This document shows positions 16,325 to 25,085 of a stretch of DNA of 64,000 nt, piece after piece (the first letter of the stretch is position 1; each line of letters begins with the position of its first letter). A model generated the notes under the pieces. That model was given only the letters and a program-made list of their open reading frames with translations. It did no database searches and was not told where the DNA came from. The stretch covers positions 1,146,805 to 1,210,804 of the forward strand of contig NZ_LR733827.1 in the NCBI RefSeq assembly GCF_902506535.1, written 5' to 3'. Origin of the DNA: Pseudomonas sp. 8Z. GTDB taxonomy: Bacteria; Pseudomonadota; Gammaproteobacteria; Pseudomonadales; Pseudomonadaceae. The position numbers and the translations under genes are program-made.

Positions 16325-17806
16325 TCAGTCCGGCAGTTCGTCCAGCGCGGGCAGATCCGCAGAGCGCTCAAGCAAATCGGCCGGCAGGCTCTTGCTCGCC
16401 CGCGCGCCCAGCAGGCGCAGGTTCTCGACCCGACCGACCAGGTTGCCGCGACCGTCGACCAGCTTGTTGCGCGCGGCACCGTAGGCCTTGTCCAGTTGCT
16501 GCAGGCGGCTGCCCATCTCGTCCAGGTCAGCGATGAAGGCCACGAACTTGTCGTAAAGCTGGCCAGCACGTTCAGCGATCTCGCGGGCGTTCTGGCCCTG
16601 GCGCTCCTGACGCCAAAGACTGTCGATCACACGCAAGGTGGCCAGCAGGGTGGTCGGGCTGACAATCACCACCTGTTGCTCGAAAGCTTCTTGGAACAGA
16701 TCAGGCTCGGCCTGTAGAGCCGTGGCAAAGGCCGCCTCGATGGGCACGAAGAGCAGGACGAAATCCAGGCTGTGCAAGCCCTCCAGGCGCTGGTAATCCT
16801 TGCCGGAAAGCCCCTTGAGATGGCTGCGCAGCGACAGCAGATGCTGCCTGAGCGCCTGCTGGCGGCTGGGCTCATCCTCAGCCGCAACGAATTGCTGATA
16901 AGCCGTGAGACTAACCTTGGCATCGACGATCACCTGGCGGTCGCCTGGCAAATTGACCAGCACATCCGGCTGGTAACGCTCGCCACTGGCGCTCTTGAGG
17001 CTGACCTGAGTGCGATATTCGCGACCCTTTTCCAACCCGGCATGCTCCAGCACCCGTTCGAGCACCAGCTCGCCCCAGTTGCCCTGGGTCTTCTGCCCTT
17101 TGAGGGCGCGGGTCAGATTGGTGGCCTCGTCGCCTAGGCGCTGATTGAGCTGTTGCAAGCGCTCCAGCTCCTTACCCAGGGAGAAACGCTCACGCGCCTC
17201 CTGTTGATAGCTTTCGTCAACGCGCTTCTCGAACGCCTGAATGCGTTCCTTGAGCGGGTCGAGCAACTGCCCGAGGCGCTGCTGGCTGTTTTCCGCGAAA
17301 CGCTGCTCGCGTTCATCGAAGATCTTCGTCGCCAACTCGGAGAATTGCGCTCGCAGGTCATCACGCGCGCCTTGCAAGTCGTCCAAGCGCTGTTGCTGGT
17401 TTTCGCGATTTTCCTGCAACTCAGCGGATAAGGCCGCGCACTCAGCCGTCAACCGTCGTAGCTCGGCCTCGCTGCGTTCACGCTGCTGGCTCCACGATTG
17501 CGCAGCCTCACGAGATATCTGGCGCTCCTGCTGCAGCAATTCGTTCTCACGACGCAGGCCCGCCAGTTCGGTCTGCTGCTCGACCTTGATCTCGCTGACC
17601 TCAGCCAACTCGGCGCGGCAGGAGTCGAGCTGCGCGAAAAGCCCTGCCTGAGTCAGTTGGGCATGCTCCAGACGCTCCTGCAGCAATGCCTGCTCGCTCT
17701 GCTCATGTGCGATACGCCGCTGCAACGACCAGATGCCAGCGAGCAGCGGAACCAGCGTGGCGCTGACGCCAATAACGAGGGAAAGGGGATCGACGGGCAT
17801 AGACAC
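16325..17806 (-). CDS. rmuC: DNA recombination protein RmuC
   Basis: A 493-residue RmuC. An N-terminal membrane anchor (about 8-27) is followed by a long coiled coil (about 28-200) and the RmuC nuclease-like core (about 210-440: TQGNWGELVLERVLEHAG, VIVDAKVSLTAY, PIEAAFATAL). RmuC limits rearrangement at inverted repeats and is also tied to defence against foreign DNA. It converges on the hybrid kinase and follows the Sel1-like gene by about 60 bp on the same strand. Confidence 0.93.
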   Translation of the reverse strand: MSMPVDPLSLVIGVSATLVPLLAGIWSLQRRIAHEQSEQALLQERLEHAQLTQAGLFAQLDSCRAELAEVSEIKVEQQTELAGLRRENELLQQERQISREAAQSWSQQRERSEAELRRLTAECAALSAELQENRENQQQRLDDLQGARDDLRAQFSELATKIFDEREQRFAENSQQRLGQLLDPLKERIQAFEKRVDESYQQEARERFSLGKELERLQQLNQRLGDEATNLTRALKGQKTQGNWGELVLERVLEHAGLEKGREYRTQVSLKSASGERYQPDVLVNLPGDRQVIVDAKVSLTAYQQFVAAEDEPSRQQALRQHLLSLRSHLKGLSGKDYQRLEGLHSLDFVLLFVPIEAAFATALQAEPDLFQEAFEQQVVIVSPTTLLATLRVIDSLWRQERQGQNAREIAERAGQLYDKFVAFIADLDEMGSRLQQLDKAYGAARNKLVDGRGNLVGRVENLRLLGARASKSLPADLLERSADLPALDELPD

Positions 17807-17864
17807 TCCATGTTTGAGCGCCGGCAGTATACCCAGCCTGCGCCCTACACGGGGCCAGTACGAC

Positions 17865-18116
17865 TCAGCGCGCCAGGCGCTCTAGCTCCTGCTGCGCGCA
17901 GCGGTCGCCGGCACGGGCGGCCTGGCGCAGCAATTCCAGACCGATACGGCGGTCACGGGTGTTACCGCAATCGCGGCACAGCAACTGGCCCAAACGACTT
18001 TGCGCTTGTACACAACCCTTGCGCGCCGGTTGCTTGAGCAAATTACCGGCGATGCGCTTGACGCTCGATGCCTGGCCCAGGCGCGGACTGTCGAGCAGCC
18101 AAACGGCGACACGCAT
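17865..18116 (-). CDS. small Sel1-like repeat protein
   Basis: About 83 residues from the ATG at 18114-18116, where the conserved RVAVWLLDSPRLGQA segment begins; the frame is open to an ATG at 18176 but that lies right after a hairpin with a T run and has no RBS. The C-terminal half follows the Sel1/TPR-like pattern (AQSRLGQLL, then ELLRQAARAGDRCAQQELERLA). Four cysteines are present (GC, CRDC and C in the last helix). No function can be given. It precedes rmuC on the same strand. Confidence 0.6.
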   Translation of the reverse strand: MRVAVWLLDSPRLGQASSVKRIAGNLLKQPARKGCVQAQSRLGQLLCRDCGNTRDRRIGLELLRQAARAGDRCAQQELERLAR

Positions 18117-18180
18117 GGGCAGACGGGCACGATTGGAACGCGTTGCAGATGATGGAGCAGGTAGAGCGCGAGGCATAAAT

Positions 18181-18225
18181 AAAAAAGGGGGTTGCTGCCG
18201 GGGCGCGCAACTCTACTCCTTTTTT
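18181..18225 (-). terminator. hairpin with T run on both strands
   Basis: AAAAAAGG pairs with CCTTTTTT at the outside and GTTGC with GCAAC inside. On the minus strand the stem is followed by a run of six T just before the possible start of the Sel1-like gene. That is an odd place for a terminator of a leader, and fits better as the end of a short minus-strand transcript coming from 18230-18450. Confidence 0.5.
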
Positions 18226-18285
18226 CGCTCAGGTAAAGACTTGTCAGACGGCCAGACTCGCGTTCCAGAGCGCCTGCTCGACACA

Positions 18286-18306
18286 ATCCACAGAACCTGT
18301 GGATAA
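18286..18306. promoter_or_regulatory. palindrome with one perfect DnaA box
   Basis: ATCCACAG, three bases, CTGTGGAT forms a perfect inverted repeat; its right half with the next two bases gives TGTGGATAA, the complement of TTATCCACA, a consensus DnaA box. One box only and no replication genes nearby, so a regulatory role or chance is more likely than an origin. Confidence 0.4.
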
Positions 18307-18790
18307 CTCCGTGAACAACTTGGGAGAAAGGCGCTTGAGCGCCGATGAAATGGGGCTTCCAGACAAACTGTCGATTTTTTCACCAATGAAAAAAGTGCAT
18401 ATTTTTCATTGACTTATTTGTACGCCACGACAAATCAAACGCTTACGAAACTTTTTGACAGTGGCCTCACAAGCTGCGCCGCGATTGTGCACAAGTCTGT
18501 GCGGCAAATCCGCGCAGCGCTCTGTTTAAGGGCATGGGCCTGTGCCTACTTGAGAATTCAAGCCTGGCGCGGCAATTCGCAGTGCACCACAAACGCCTCC
18601 CGGCGAGGCGCGACGCAAAACAGGCCGGACACGTACACGCGGGCAAATCCCACCGCCCCGCCGCAACGGGTAATGAAATGGCGTTTTGAGCGGGCAATCC
18701 TGCGCCCCACTATCGATAAACCAAGGGTAACTTGGCACTCTGCGCCCCCTTGGGGTACCGTCGCCGAGAATCCGCTCACGAGGACACCTA

Positions 18791-21322
18791 ATGGCCAGTC
18801 GGCGACTCTGGCTGAAAGGTTTGGCAGGACTGCTGACCCTACTAGTGATGGCGCTGGCTTACGCCGCCTACTGCGTACAACACCTGCTGGACGAACAAGG
18901 CCTGCATCTCGCCTGGCGTGACCTTAGCCCGACACTGCATGGCGTGCAGCTAGAAAACCTGAGCCTACAGCGCTACGACGGCACTCTGGTCATGCAGGCT
19001 GACCTGGCACAGTTGCAGTTATGGCCACGCTGGCGACTGCTGCTAAACGACCTGCAACTGAGCCTGCATAAGGCTCCGAGCCAAGCGGATAACGACGAAA
19101 TCGCCTTCGATTGGCAGCCACTGGCCAAAGCATTCGCCTGGCTACCCAGCCAGATCCAGCTACGACGTTTCAGCGCCCTCCTGCCCTGTGCCAGCGGTTA
19201 CTGCCAACTCGAAGGCGATCTTGAACTGTCGCACAGTGACAACACCCTGCACCTGTACACCCACCTGCTGCGTGGCAACCACAGCGCCGAAATCAATGGC
19301 ACGCTGCAAGGGCTGCAGAGCAGCGTTCTGAGCGCCCGCCATTTGTCCGCCGCACTGAAGCTCGACGAGCAGGATCAAGTGCAGTTGAACAGCCAACTGC
19401 AGCCTCTCGACAACGGCCTGCAATGGCGTGGCGAACTGAGCACGCCGGGCACCGCAGATATTGCCTGGTTCGTCACCTGGCTGAGCGAGTGGTTGCTACT
19501 CGATACCCAGCGCCTGCCCGACCTGCCGCAACAGGCCGTACTCAATGCGCAGTGGCAGGTGCAACTCGACGCAGAAAGCCCAATGCAGCAATTGCTGGCC
19601 TCACCCGGCTGGCTCAATCTGGACGCGCGCCTGCCGCAGCCCTGGCCGATACCTGCACTGGGCCAGCTCAGCGGTACGCTGACGCTCAACCTGATCAACG
19701 ACAGCGGAAGCTGGCAGGCGCATCGCGCCGAGGGAGAACTGCAACTCGCCCCACAGGCAGCCCCTTGGCTGGCCGACGTTACGCCAGGCCTGCAACCCGG
19801 CCCCCTGACGCTCACCCTGGCACCGCTGGCAGTCAAAGACGACGCCAACCTCGGCGTTCACCTACAGCTCCGCAGTCACGGGCCACTGCGAGTGCAGGGC
19901 GAAGCCATGCTGCAACTTCGCCAGCAACCGCACTGGTCATTGCAAATGCCCGAGGCGCGACTGCAGGTGCAGAGCGACCGCCTGGATCTGGCTGGCAACC
20001 GTTTCGAAAAGCCCCGACTGAACCTGCAACTCAATGCAGAGCTCGATGCACAGCGTCTGGCCATGCAGGTCTTGCCGCAATCGCGCCTGGACATTGAGCG
20101 CCTGCAAGGTGACGCCCTTAGCGCACAAGGCTTGGCCGCAGAGCTAAGTGGCCTGCAGCTCAGCGGCTCGCCCCTAGCTCCCGAGCTACATGGGCCACTG
20201 CAACTGAGCATCGCTGCACTGCAGCACGACACTCTGCGCGAACAGGGCTGGACCTGGCAAACGCAGCTACGCGCCGACCTGCAAACGCAGTCTCTACAAG
20301 GGCCTCTGCGCGCTGACGACGGCCTACAACTGGACCTCAACCTACGCCATGATCAAGCCAACTACCTGCAACTGGACGCACGCCTGGAAGAGCTGTTCCT
20401 GCGTGCGGGCAACCCGTTGGCCAATACCCTGGCCGACTGGCCAGCACTGCTGACGCTGGACAATGGCCGCCTGCAGGGCACTGCCCGGCTCGATCTACCC
20501 AGTACAGGCCCGCTGCGCCTGCAAGCCGAACTCATTGGCCAAGGGCTTGGCGGCATCTATGACCGCAGCAGCCTGAGCGGCATCGACGCTAGCGTGCGAT
20601 TGGCTCTGGATAAACAACACCTGAGCCTGCAATTGCCCAGCCTTAGTGCCCGCGAAATCAACCCAGGCATCGCCCTCGGCCCCCTACATTTGCAGGGCGA
20701 ATACCAGGCGCCAGCGGCCTCCCCGACACATGGCCAAATCAACTTGCAGCGTGCCGACCTCGACGTACTTGGCGGCCAGCTCAGCCTGGATGCGGCGCAG
20801 TGGGACCTGGCGCAGCCTGAGCAGGTGCTGCCAGTGAAACTGCGCGGCCTGGATCTGCAGGCGCTGTTTCGTGCTTACCCCGCCGAGGGCCTGGCCGGTA
20901 GCGGACTGATTGACGGCACCCTGCCCGTACGCCTGGGTCAAGGCGTCAGCATCGAACAAGGCCATATCGAAGCACGCACACCCGGTGGGCAACTCCGTTT
21001 CGACTCGCCACGCATTCGCGCCATGGGCCAGGCCAACCCCGGCATGAAACTGGTCACCGATGCGCTGGAAGACTTTCACTACGACCTGCTCAGCAGTAGC
21101 CTCGACTACGCTCCGTCCGGCACACTGCGCCTTGGTATGCGCCTGCACGGGCAAAACCCGGCCATCGAACAGGGCCGTCCGATCCACTTCAGCATCAATC
21201 TGGAAGAAGACGTTCCCACCCTGCTGGCCAGCCTGCAACTGACCGACAAGGTCAGCGACATCATCCAGCAGCGAATCCAGCAACGGATGCGCCAGCGTGT
21301 CCCTCATGAGAACAAGGAGTAG
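18791..21322 (+). CDS. ydbH: YdbH family envelope protein (AsmA-like bridge)
   Basis: An 843-residue protein with one N-terminal membrane anchor (about 9-29) and a long periplasmic body rich in Leu-Gln-Leu beta strands. It matches the YdbH/AsmA-like family thought to form a groove carrying phospholipids between the inner and outer membranes. The C-terminal part (GSGLIDGTLPVRLGQGV, then HFSINLEEDVPTLLASLQL) is typical of YdbH. It is followed directly by the lipoprotein YnbE (4 bp gap) and YdbL, as in E. coli, and YnbE is thought to stack on the YdbH C-terminus at the outer membrane. Confidence 0.88.
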   Translation: MASRRLWLKGLAGLLTLLVMALAYAAYCVQHLLDEQGLHLAWRDLSPTLHGVQLENLSLQRYDGTLVMQADLAQLQLWPRWRLLLNDLQLSLHKAPSQADNDEIAFDWQPLAKAFAWLPSQIQLRRFSALLPCASGYCQLEGDLELSHSDNTLHLYTHLLRGNHSAEINGTLQGLQSSVLSARHLSAALKLDEQDQVQLNSQLQPLDNGLQWRGELSTPGTADIAWFVTWLSEWLLLDTQRLPDLPQQAVLNAQWQVQLDAESPMQQLLASPGWLNLDARLPQPWPIPALGQLSGTLTLNLINDSGSWQAHRAEGELQLAPQAAPWLADVTPGLQPGPLTLTLAPLAVKDDANLGVHLQLRSHGPLRVQGEAMLQLRQQPHWSLQMPEARLQVQSDRLDLAGNRFEKPRLNLQLNAELDAQRLAMQVLPQSRLDIERLQGDALSAQGLAAELSGLQLSGSPLAPELHGPLQLSIAALQHDTLREQGWTWQTQLRADLQTQSLQGPLRADDGLQLDLNLRHDQANYLQLDARLEELFLRAGNPLANTLADWPALLTLDNGRLQGTARLDLPSTGPLRLQAELIGQGLGGIYDRSSLSGIDASVRLALDKQHLSLQLPSLSAREINPGIALGPLHLQGEYQAPAASPTHGQINLQRADLDVLGGQLSLDAAQWDLAQPEQVLPVKLRGLDLQALFRAYPAEGLAGSGLIDGTLPVRLGQGVSIEQGHIEARTPGGQLRFDSPRIRAMGQANPGMKLVTDALEDFHYDLLSSSLDYAPSGTLRLGMRLHGQNPAIEQGRPIHFSINLEEDVPTLLASLQLTDKVSDIIQQRIQQRMRQRVPHENKE

Positions 21323-21326
21323 CGCC

Positions 21327-21518
21327 ATGCATCTGTGCCGCTTGCTCGCAGTCCTGAGCCTGGGACTGTCGATACTGGCCTGCACCCCGACCGTGCAACT
21401 GGCCATGCCCAACGAGCCAATCAACATCAATCTCAACGTCAAGGTCGAGCACGAAATCTACATCAAGGTGGACAAGGCGCTGGACAACGTACTCAACGAA
21501 GATAGCGGCCTGTTCTAA
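21327..21518 (+). CDS. ynbE: YnbE family lipoprotein
   Basis: A 63-residue lipoprotein. The signal peptide ends in the lipobox ILAC (Cys about 19) and the mature part has the family motif PINININLNVKVEHEI-like beta strand (here NEPININLNVKVEHEIYI). In E. coli the protein sits in the outer membrane and pairs with the end of YdbH. The ATG at 21327 is preceded by AAGGAG that overlaps the ydbH stop; an upstream in-frame ATG at 21297 is inside ydbH. Confidence 0.88.
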   Translation: MHLCRLLAVLSLGLSILACTPTVQLAMPNEPININLNVKVEHEIYIKVDKALDNVLNEDSGLF

Positions 21519-21552
21519 GCAAGCTCACCAACAGACTCCAAGGAGAAAGACG

Positions 21553-21891
21553 ATGATGCGTTACCTGTCGACCCTGTTGCTGGCACTGACACTGAGCTTG
21601 CCGGCCTACGCCCTGAACCTTAACCAGGCCATGAGCGCCCTAAGCGACGCCAAGGCCAGCGGCCAACTGGGCGAGCAGCCCAACGGCTACCTCGGCGTGG
21701 TCAAGCCGGGCGGCCAGGCCGAGGAGATTGCCCGCCTGATCAACCAGGCCCGGCGCGGCGAATACCAGAAGGTGGCCAAGGACAATGGCATCGCCCTCGG
21801 TGACGTCGAAGCCATTGCGGGCAAAAAGGCTCTCGAACGTACGCCCAAGGGCCAGTTCATCCAGTTGAACGGCCAGTGGGTGCAGAAATAA
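21553..21891 (+). CDS. ydbL: YdbL family (DUF1318) periplasmic protein
   Basis: A 112-residue protein with a cleavable signal peptide (about 1-20, ending PAYA) and a DUF1318 core: LNQAMSALSDAKASG, GYLGVVKPGG, the helix with VAKDNGIALGDVEAIAG and the end GQFIQLNGQWVQK. In E. coli YdbL supports or controls the YdbH-YnbE bridge. It is the last gene of the operon, 34 bp after ynbE, with an AGGAG box, and ends at a strong terminator. Confidence 0.88.
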   Translation: MMRYLSTLLLALTLSLPAYALNLNQAMSALSDAKASGQLGEQPNGYLGVVKPGGQAEEIARLINQARRGEYQKVAKDNGIALGDVEAIAGKKALERTPKGQFIQLNGQWVQK

Positions 21892-21914
21892 CGTCGAGTG
21901 ACGCCCAGAAATGC

Positions 21915-21942
21915 AAGAACCCGCCGAGGCGGGTTCTTTTTT
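21915..21942 (+). terminator. intrinsic terminator of ydbH-ynbE-ydbL
   Basis: AAGAACCCGCC pairs with GGCGGGTTCTT, followed by six T in all at the end of the stem. It lies 24 bp after the ydbL stop and just before the convergent grxD end, so it may serve both strands. Confidence 0.9.
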
Positions 21943-21955
21943 GCGCGAGCGGCGA

Positions 21956-22282
21956 TCAGGCGTCAGCTTTGCTCACGGCATCCTTGATCAGGGTCTGCAG
22001 CTCGCCCTTCTCGTACATCTCGGAGAGGATGTCGCTACCGCCGACCAGCTCACCGGCGACCCACAGTTGCGGGAAGGTCGGCCAGTTGGCGTACTTGGGC
22101 AGGTTGGCTCGGATTTCCGGGTTCTGCAGGATGTCGACATAGGCGAACTTCTCGCCGCAGCCCATCACAGCCTGTGCAGCGCGGGCGGAGAAGCCACACT
22201 GCGGCGCGTTGGGCGAGCCTTTCATGTACAGCAGAACGGTGTTGTTGGCGATCTGCTCTTTGATGGTTTCGATGATATCCAT
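21956..22282 (-). CDS. grxD: monothiol glutaredoxin (Grx4 type)
   Basis: A 108-residue monothiol glutaredoxin with the CGFS active site (APQCGFSARA, Cys about 30) and the WPTFPQLWVAGELVGGSDIL glutathione-binding part. These proteins bind and pass on [2Fe-2S] clusters as homodimers or with BolA proteins. I chose the ATG at 22280-22282, the family N-terminus (MDIIETIKEQI); the frame continues to 22378 without support. Confidence 0.95.
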   Translation of the reverse strand: MDIIETIKEQIANNTVLLYMKGSPNAPQCGFSARAAQAVMGCGEKFAYVDILQNPEIRANLPKYANWPTFPQLWVAGELVGGSDILSEMYEKGELQTLIKDAVSKADA

Positions 22283-22400
22283 GGGGCACCTCGGCATAGA
22301 CTTCCCGGCCACTCGGCCGGCACGGTGGCGCGATTGTAGCGAAAAGCTGAGCGCAATGCTCGGCATTGCCGTCGCCACCTTGCCTTAATACGCCCCCAAA

Positions 22401-24509
22401 TCAGGCAGCCACCACGTCTACCGGCACGCCATTTAGCACCGCATTGCCAGACAGCACATCGAGCAGGCGCTCGTCGGTCAGATCATTCGCACTGACGCCG
22501 GGCTGAGCACGCGCAATATCCATCTGCACGCCAGGACGCGCATGCCCCCAGCCATGCGGCAGGCTGACCACACCGACCATCACCTCATCACTGGCCGCCA
22601 CCTCTACCTCGATGCTGCCAACGCGCGAACGCACCTGCACACGCTGACCATCGCTCAGGCCACGGCTGGCCAGATCCGCCGGGTTCATCAGCAACTGATG
22701 GCGCGGCTTGCCCTTCACCAATCGATGATAGTTGTGCATCCAGGAGTTGTTGCTGCGCACATGGCGGCGGCCGATCAGCAGCAGCTCACTGTCGCTCGGC
22801 AGCTCCTGTTCAGCAAAACGCGCCAGATCCGCCAACAACAGCTCGGGTGCGGCCTGCACCATCTGGTTCGAAGTTTTCAGCCGTGCGACCAAGTTTGGCT
22901 GCAGTGGCCCCAGGTCGAGCCCGTGTGGATGCTCGCGCAGCGTGGCCAAACTCAGCTTGTGCTCGCTGCGATCGCCATAGGGGCCAAAGCGTAGGCCCGC
23001 GTCGATCATCTGCTGCGGCGCCATGGTCGGTTTCAGTTCGAGCTTGTTACGCGCCGCGAACGCCTTGGCCAGGCCAACGAAGATTTCCCAGTCGTGCAGT
23101 GCACCGGTTGGCTTATCTAGCACCGCCTCATTGAAGCGAGTGACGTTGCGTACGGCGAACACATTGAAGGTGGTGTCGTAGTGGTCATGCTCCAGCGGCG
23201 CGGTCGGCGGCAGGATCAGATCGGCATAACGCGTGGTTTCGTTGATATAGAAATCCACCGCCAGCATGAAATCCAAGCCATCGAGCGCCTGCTCCAGTTG
23301 GCGGCCGTTAGGCGTGGACAACACCGGATTGCCGGCCACCGTCACCAGCGCACGAATCTGCCCTTCGCCGGGCGTCAACATCTCTTCGGCCAGCGCCGAG
23401 ACTGGCAGCTCACCGCCATATTCCGGCAGGCCGGAGACGCGGCTCTGCCAGCGGTTGAAATGTCCACCCGAGGTGCTGGCGACCAGATCCACTGCCGGTG
23501 AAGTGCAGAGCACACCGCCGGCGCGGTCGAGGTTGCCAGTCACCAGGTTGATGATCTGCAGCAGCCACTGACACAAGGTGCCAAAGGCCTGGGTGGAAAC
23601 CCCCATGCGCCCGTAGGCAACCGCCTTGTCGGCGGTAGCGAAGTCTCGCGCCAGTTGGCGGATATGCTCGGTAGGCACACCACAGCGCGCACTCATCGCC
23701 TCAGCGTGGAAGCCAGCGACTGCAGTACGCACCTGCTCCAGCCCTTCCACCGGTAGATGGCTGTCACGCGTCAGGCCTTCTTCGAACAGAGTATTGAGCA
23801 TGCCCAGCAGCAGCGCAGCGTCACTGCCGGGCCGCACGAACAGATGCTGGTCGGCAATGGCGGCCGTTTCACTGCGCCGCGGGTCGACCACCACCACTTT
23901 GCCACCGCGAGCCTGGATGGCCTTCAGGCGCTTCTCTACATCCGGCACGGTCATGATGCTGCCGTTGGACGCCAGCGGGTTGCCGCCAAGGATCAGCATG
24001 AAGTCGGTGTGGTCGATGTCAGGAATCGGGATCAACAGACCATGGCCGTACATCAGGTAGCTGGTCAGGTGATGGGGCAACTGGTCCACCGAAGTGGCGG
24101 AGAAGCGACTGCGCGTTTTCAACAACCCAAGGAAGTAGTTGCTGTGGGTCATCAGCCCATAGTTGTGCACGCTGGGGTTGCCCTGATAGACAGCCACGGC
24201 GTTCTTGCCGTGCTCGGTCTGGATCGCACTCAGGCGCTCGGCAACCAGCTCAAACGCCTCATCCCAGGTGATGGCCTGCCATTGCTCGCCAATGCGGCGC
24301 ATGGGCTGGCGGATACGGTCGGGGTCGTTCTGGATGTCTTGCAGGGCCACAGCCTTGGGGCAGATATGACCACGGCTGAAACTGTCCTGGGGATCGCCCT
24401 TGATCGAGCGAATCTGCGTGCTGCCGTCAGGCTGGCTTTCGGTTTCGATGGCCAGGCCGCAGATGGCTTCGCATAAGTGGCATGCACGGTAATGGTGGGA
24501 CTTGCTCAT
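22401..24509 (-). CDS. molybdopterin-dependent oxidoreductase (formate dehydrogenase-like)
   Basis: A 702-residue cytoplasmic enzyme of the DMSO reductase superfamily. The N-terminus has a [4Fe-4S] motif (CHLCEAICG ... GHICPKA), then the bis-MGD binding domains (GNPLASNGS, VVVDPRRSETA, GRMGVS) and a C-terminal cap with the dinucleotide-binding MNPADLASRGLSDGQRV stretch. At the usual Cys/Sec ligand site (about residue 140) the SATSVDQLPHH segment shows Ser, so the Mo ligand may be Ser or another group. No FDH beta or gamma subunit or chaperone is adjacent, so it may act alone with a soluble electron carrier. Substrate unknown. Confidence 0.9.
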   Translation of the reverse strand: MSKSHHYRACHLCEAICGLAIETESQPDGSTQIRSIKGDPQDSFSRGHICPKAVALQDIQNDPDRIRQPMRRIGEQWQAITWDEAFELVAERLSAIQTEHGKNAVAVYQGNPSVHNYGLMTHSNYFLGLLKTRSRFSATSVDQLPHHLTSYLMYGHGLLIPIPDIDHTDFMLILGGNPLASNGSIMTVPDVEKRLKAIQARGGKVVVVDPRRSETAAIADQHLFVRPGSDAALLLGMLNTLFEEGLTRDSHLPVEGLEQVRTAVAGFHAEAMSARCGVPTEHIRQLARDFATADKAVAYGRMGVSTQAFGTLCQWLLQIINLVTGNLDRAGGVLCTSPAVDLVASTSGGHFNRWQSRVSGLPEYGGELPVSALAEEMLTPGEGQIRALVTVAGNPVLSTPNGRQLEQALDGLDFMLAVDFYINETTRYADLILPPTAPLEHDHYDTTFNVFAVRNVTRFNEAVLDKPTGALHDWEIFVGLAKAFAARNKLELKPTMAPQQMIDAGLRFGPYGDRSEHKLSLATLREHPHGLDLGPLQPNLVARLKTSNQMVQAAPELLLADLARFAEQELPSDSELLLIGRRHVRSNNSWMHNYHRLVKGKPRHQLLMNPADLASRGLSDGQRVQVRSRVGSIEVEVAASDEVMVGVVSLPHGWGHARPGVQMDIARAQPGVSANDLTDERLLDVLSGNAVLNGVPVDVVAA

Positions 24510-24606
24510 GGCCTGGCCTCTTGTTCTGATCCGAGACGACCGATCAGGTCGCAGGTCTGGAACTATGGGCCGGGCTGGACGACGACGCCAGCAGCGTTCG
24601 TCTTAT

Positions 24607-24635
24607 GAATCGGCAGGCATCAAGCCTGCCGATTC
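24607..24635 (-). terminator. hairpin after the minus-strand lipoprotein gene
   Basis: Perfect 12-bp stem (GAATCGGCAGGC with GCCTGCCGATTC) around 5 bases, 18 bp after the lipoprotein stop. There is no clear T run, so termination efficiency is uncertain; it also could protect mRNA ends. Confidence 0.55.
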
Positions 24636-24653
24636 AGGCAATTACCGATCCGA

Positions 24654-25085
24654 TCAACGGATGGAGGTAACGGTGCCTTTCTTGCCGGTAACGCTGACGT
24701 TAACGGTCTTGAATACGAAGTAATCCTGAACGTTCACTTCGTAACGCGGGGCGACGATTACGTCAGCACCCGAGGCCTTGACTGCCTTGTAAGCAGCTGC
24801 GGACTTGGCGGAAGCGACCGGATCCAGACCCAGCGCGAAACCACCCTCGCCACCACCGTAGGTCACGCCGTCGGCGAACTGAGTGTCGCCACCCAGCTTC
24901 AGAACACCGAACAGGATGTTCACAGAGGATTGACCGGAGATGGATTCGCCGACCTTGACGTCTGCCTTCAGGTTAGTTTCCACACCACCGCCCAGGGGCA
25001 GAGTGGGTTGGCTAACGTTCTGGCTGGCACAGCCAGTCAGCAGGGCGAGAGCGGAGAAGGCTGCGGCGTAGGCTACGTGTTTCAT
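24654..25085 (-). CDS. small lipoprotein of unknown function
   Basis: A 143-residue protein with a lipoprotein signal (about 1-20) and lipobox LTGC (Cys about 19), starting at the ATG at 25083-25085 behind an AAAGGAG box. The mature part is about 120 residues, rich in Gly and Val, with a repeated strand pattern and an AADVIVAPRYEV-type stretch (here GADVIVAPRYEVNVQDYFVFK) as seen in small TRL-like envelope lipoproteins. The SD lies in the loop of a weak TGCAAA/TTTGCA hairpin. I do not recognise a function. Monocistronic, closed by the hairpin at 24607-24635. Confidence 0.7.
   Translation of the reverse strand: MKHVAYAAAFSALALLTGCASQNVSQPTLPLGGGVETNLKADVKVGESISGQSSVNILFGVLKLGGDTQFADGVTYGGGEGGFALGLDPVASAKSAAAYKAVKASGADVIVAPRYEVNVQDYFVFKTVNVSVTGKKGTVTSIR

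Larger units (their letters stand above)
18177..18790. other. 614-bp non-coding block before ydbH
   Basis: No gene is supported. It contains the bidirectional hairpin at 18181-18225, a perfect palindrome with a DnaA-box-like half (18286-18306), an A/T-rich stretch (about 18365-18425) unlike the neighbours, a 7-bp stem around CAAAT (about 18500-18518), and GC-rich sequence before ydbH. A frame at 18409-18921 runs into ydbH out of phase and has a random composition. The block is long for this dense genome and may hold a small RNA on the minus strand. Confidence 0.5.

Noticed and set aside
18286..18306. Replication origin
   Set aside because: Only one DnaA box, no dnaA, rpmH or gidA near.
18409..18921. 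Plus-strand frame of 170 residues before ydbH
   Set aside because: Runs into ydbH out of frame, Arg/Thr-rich, no RBS.
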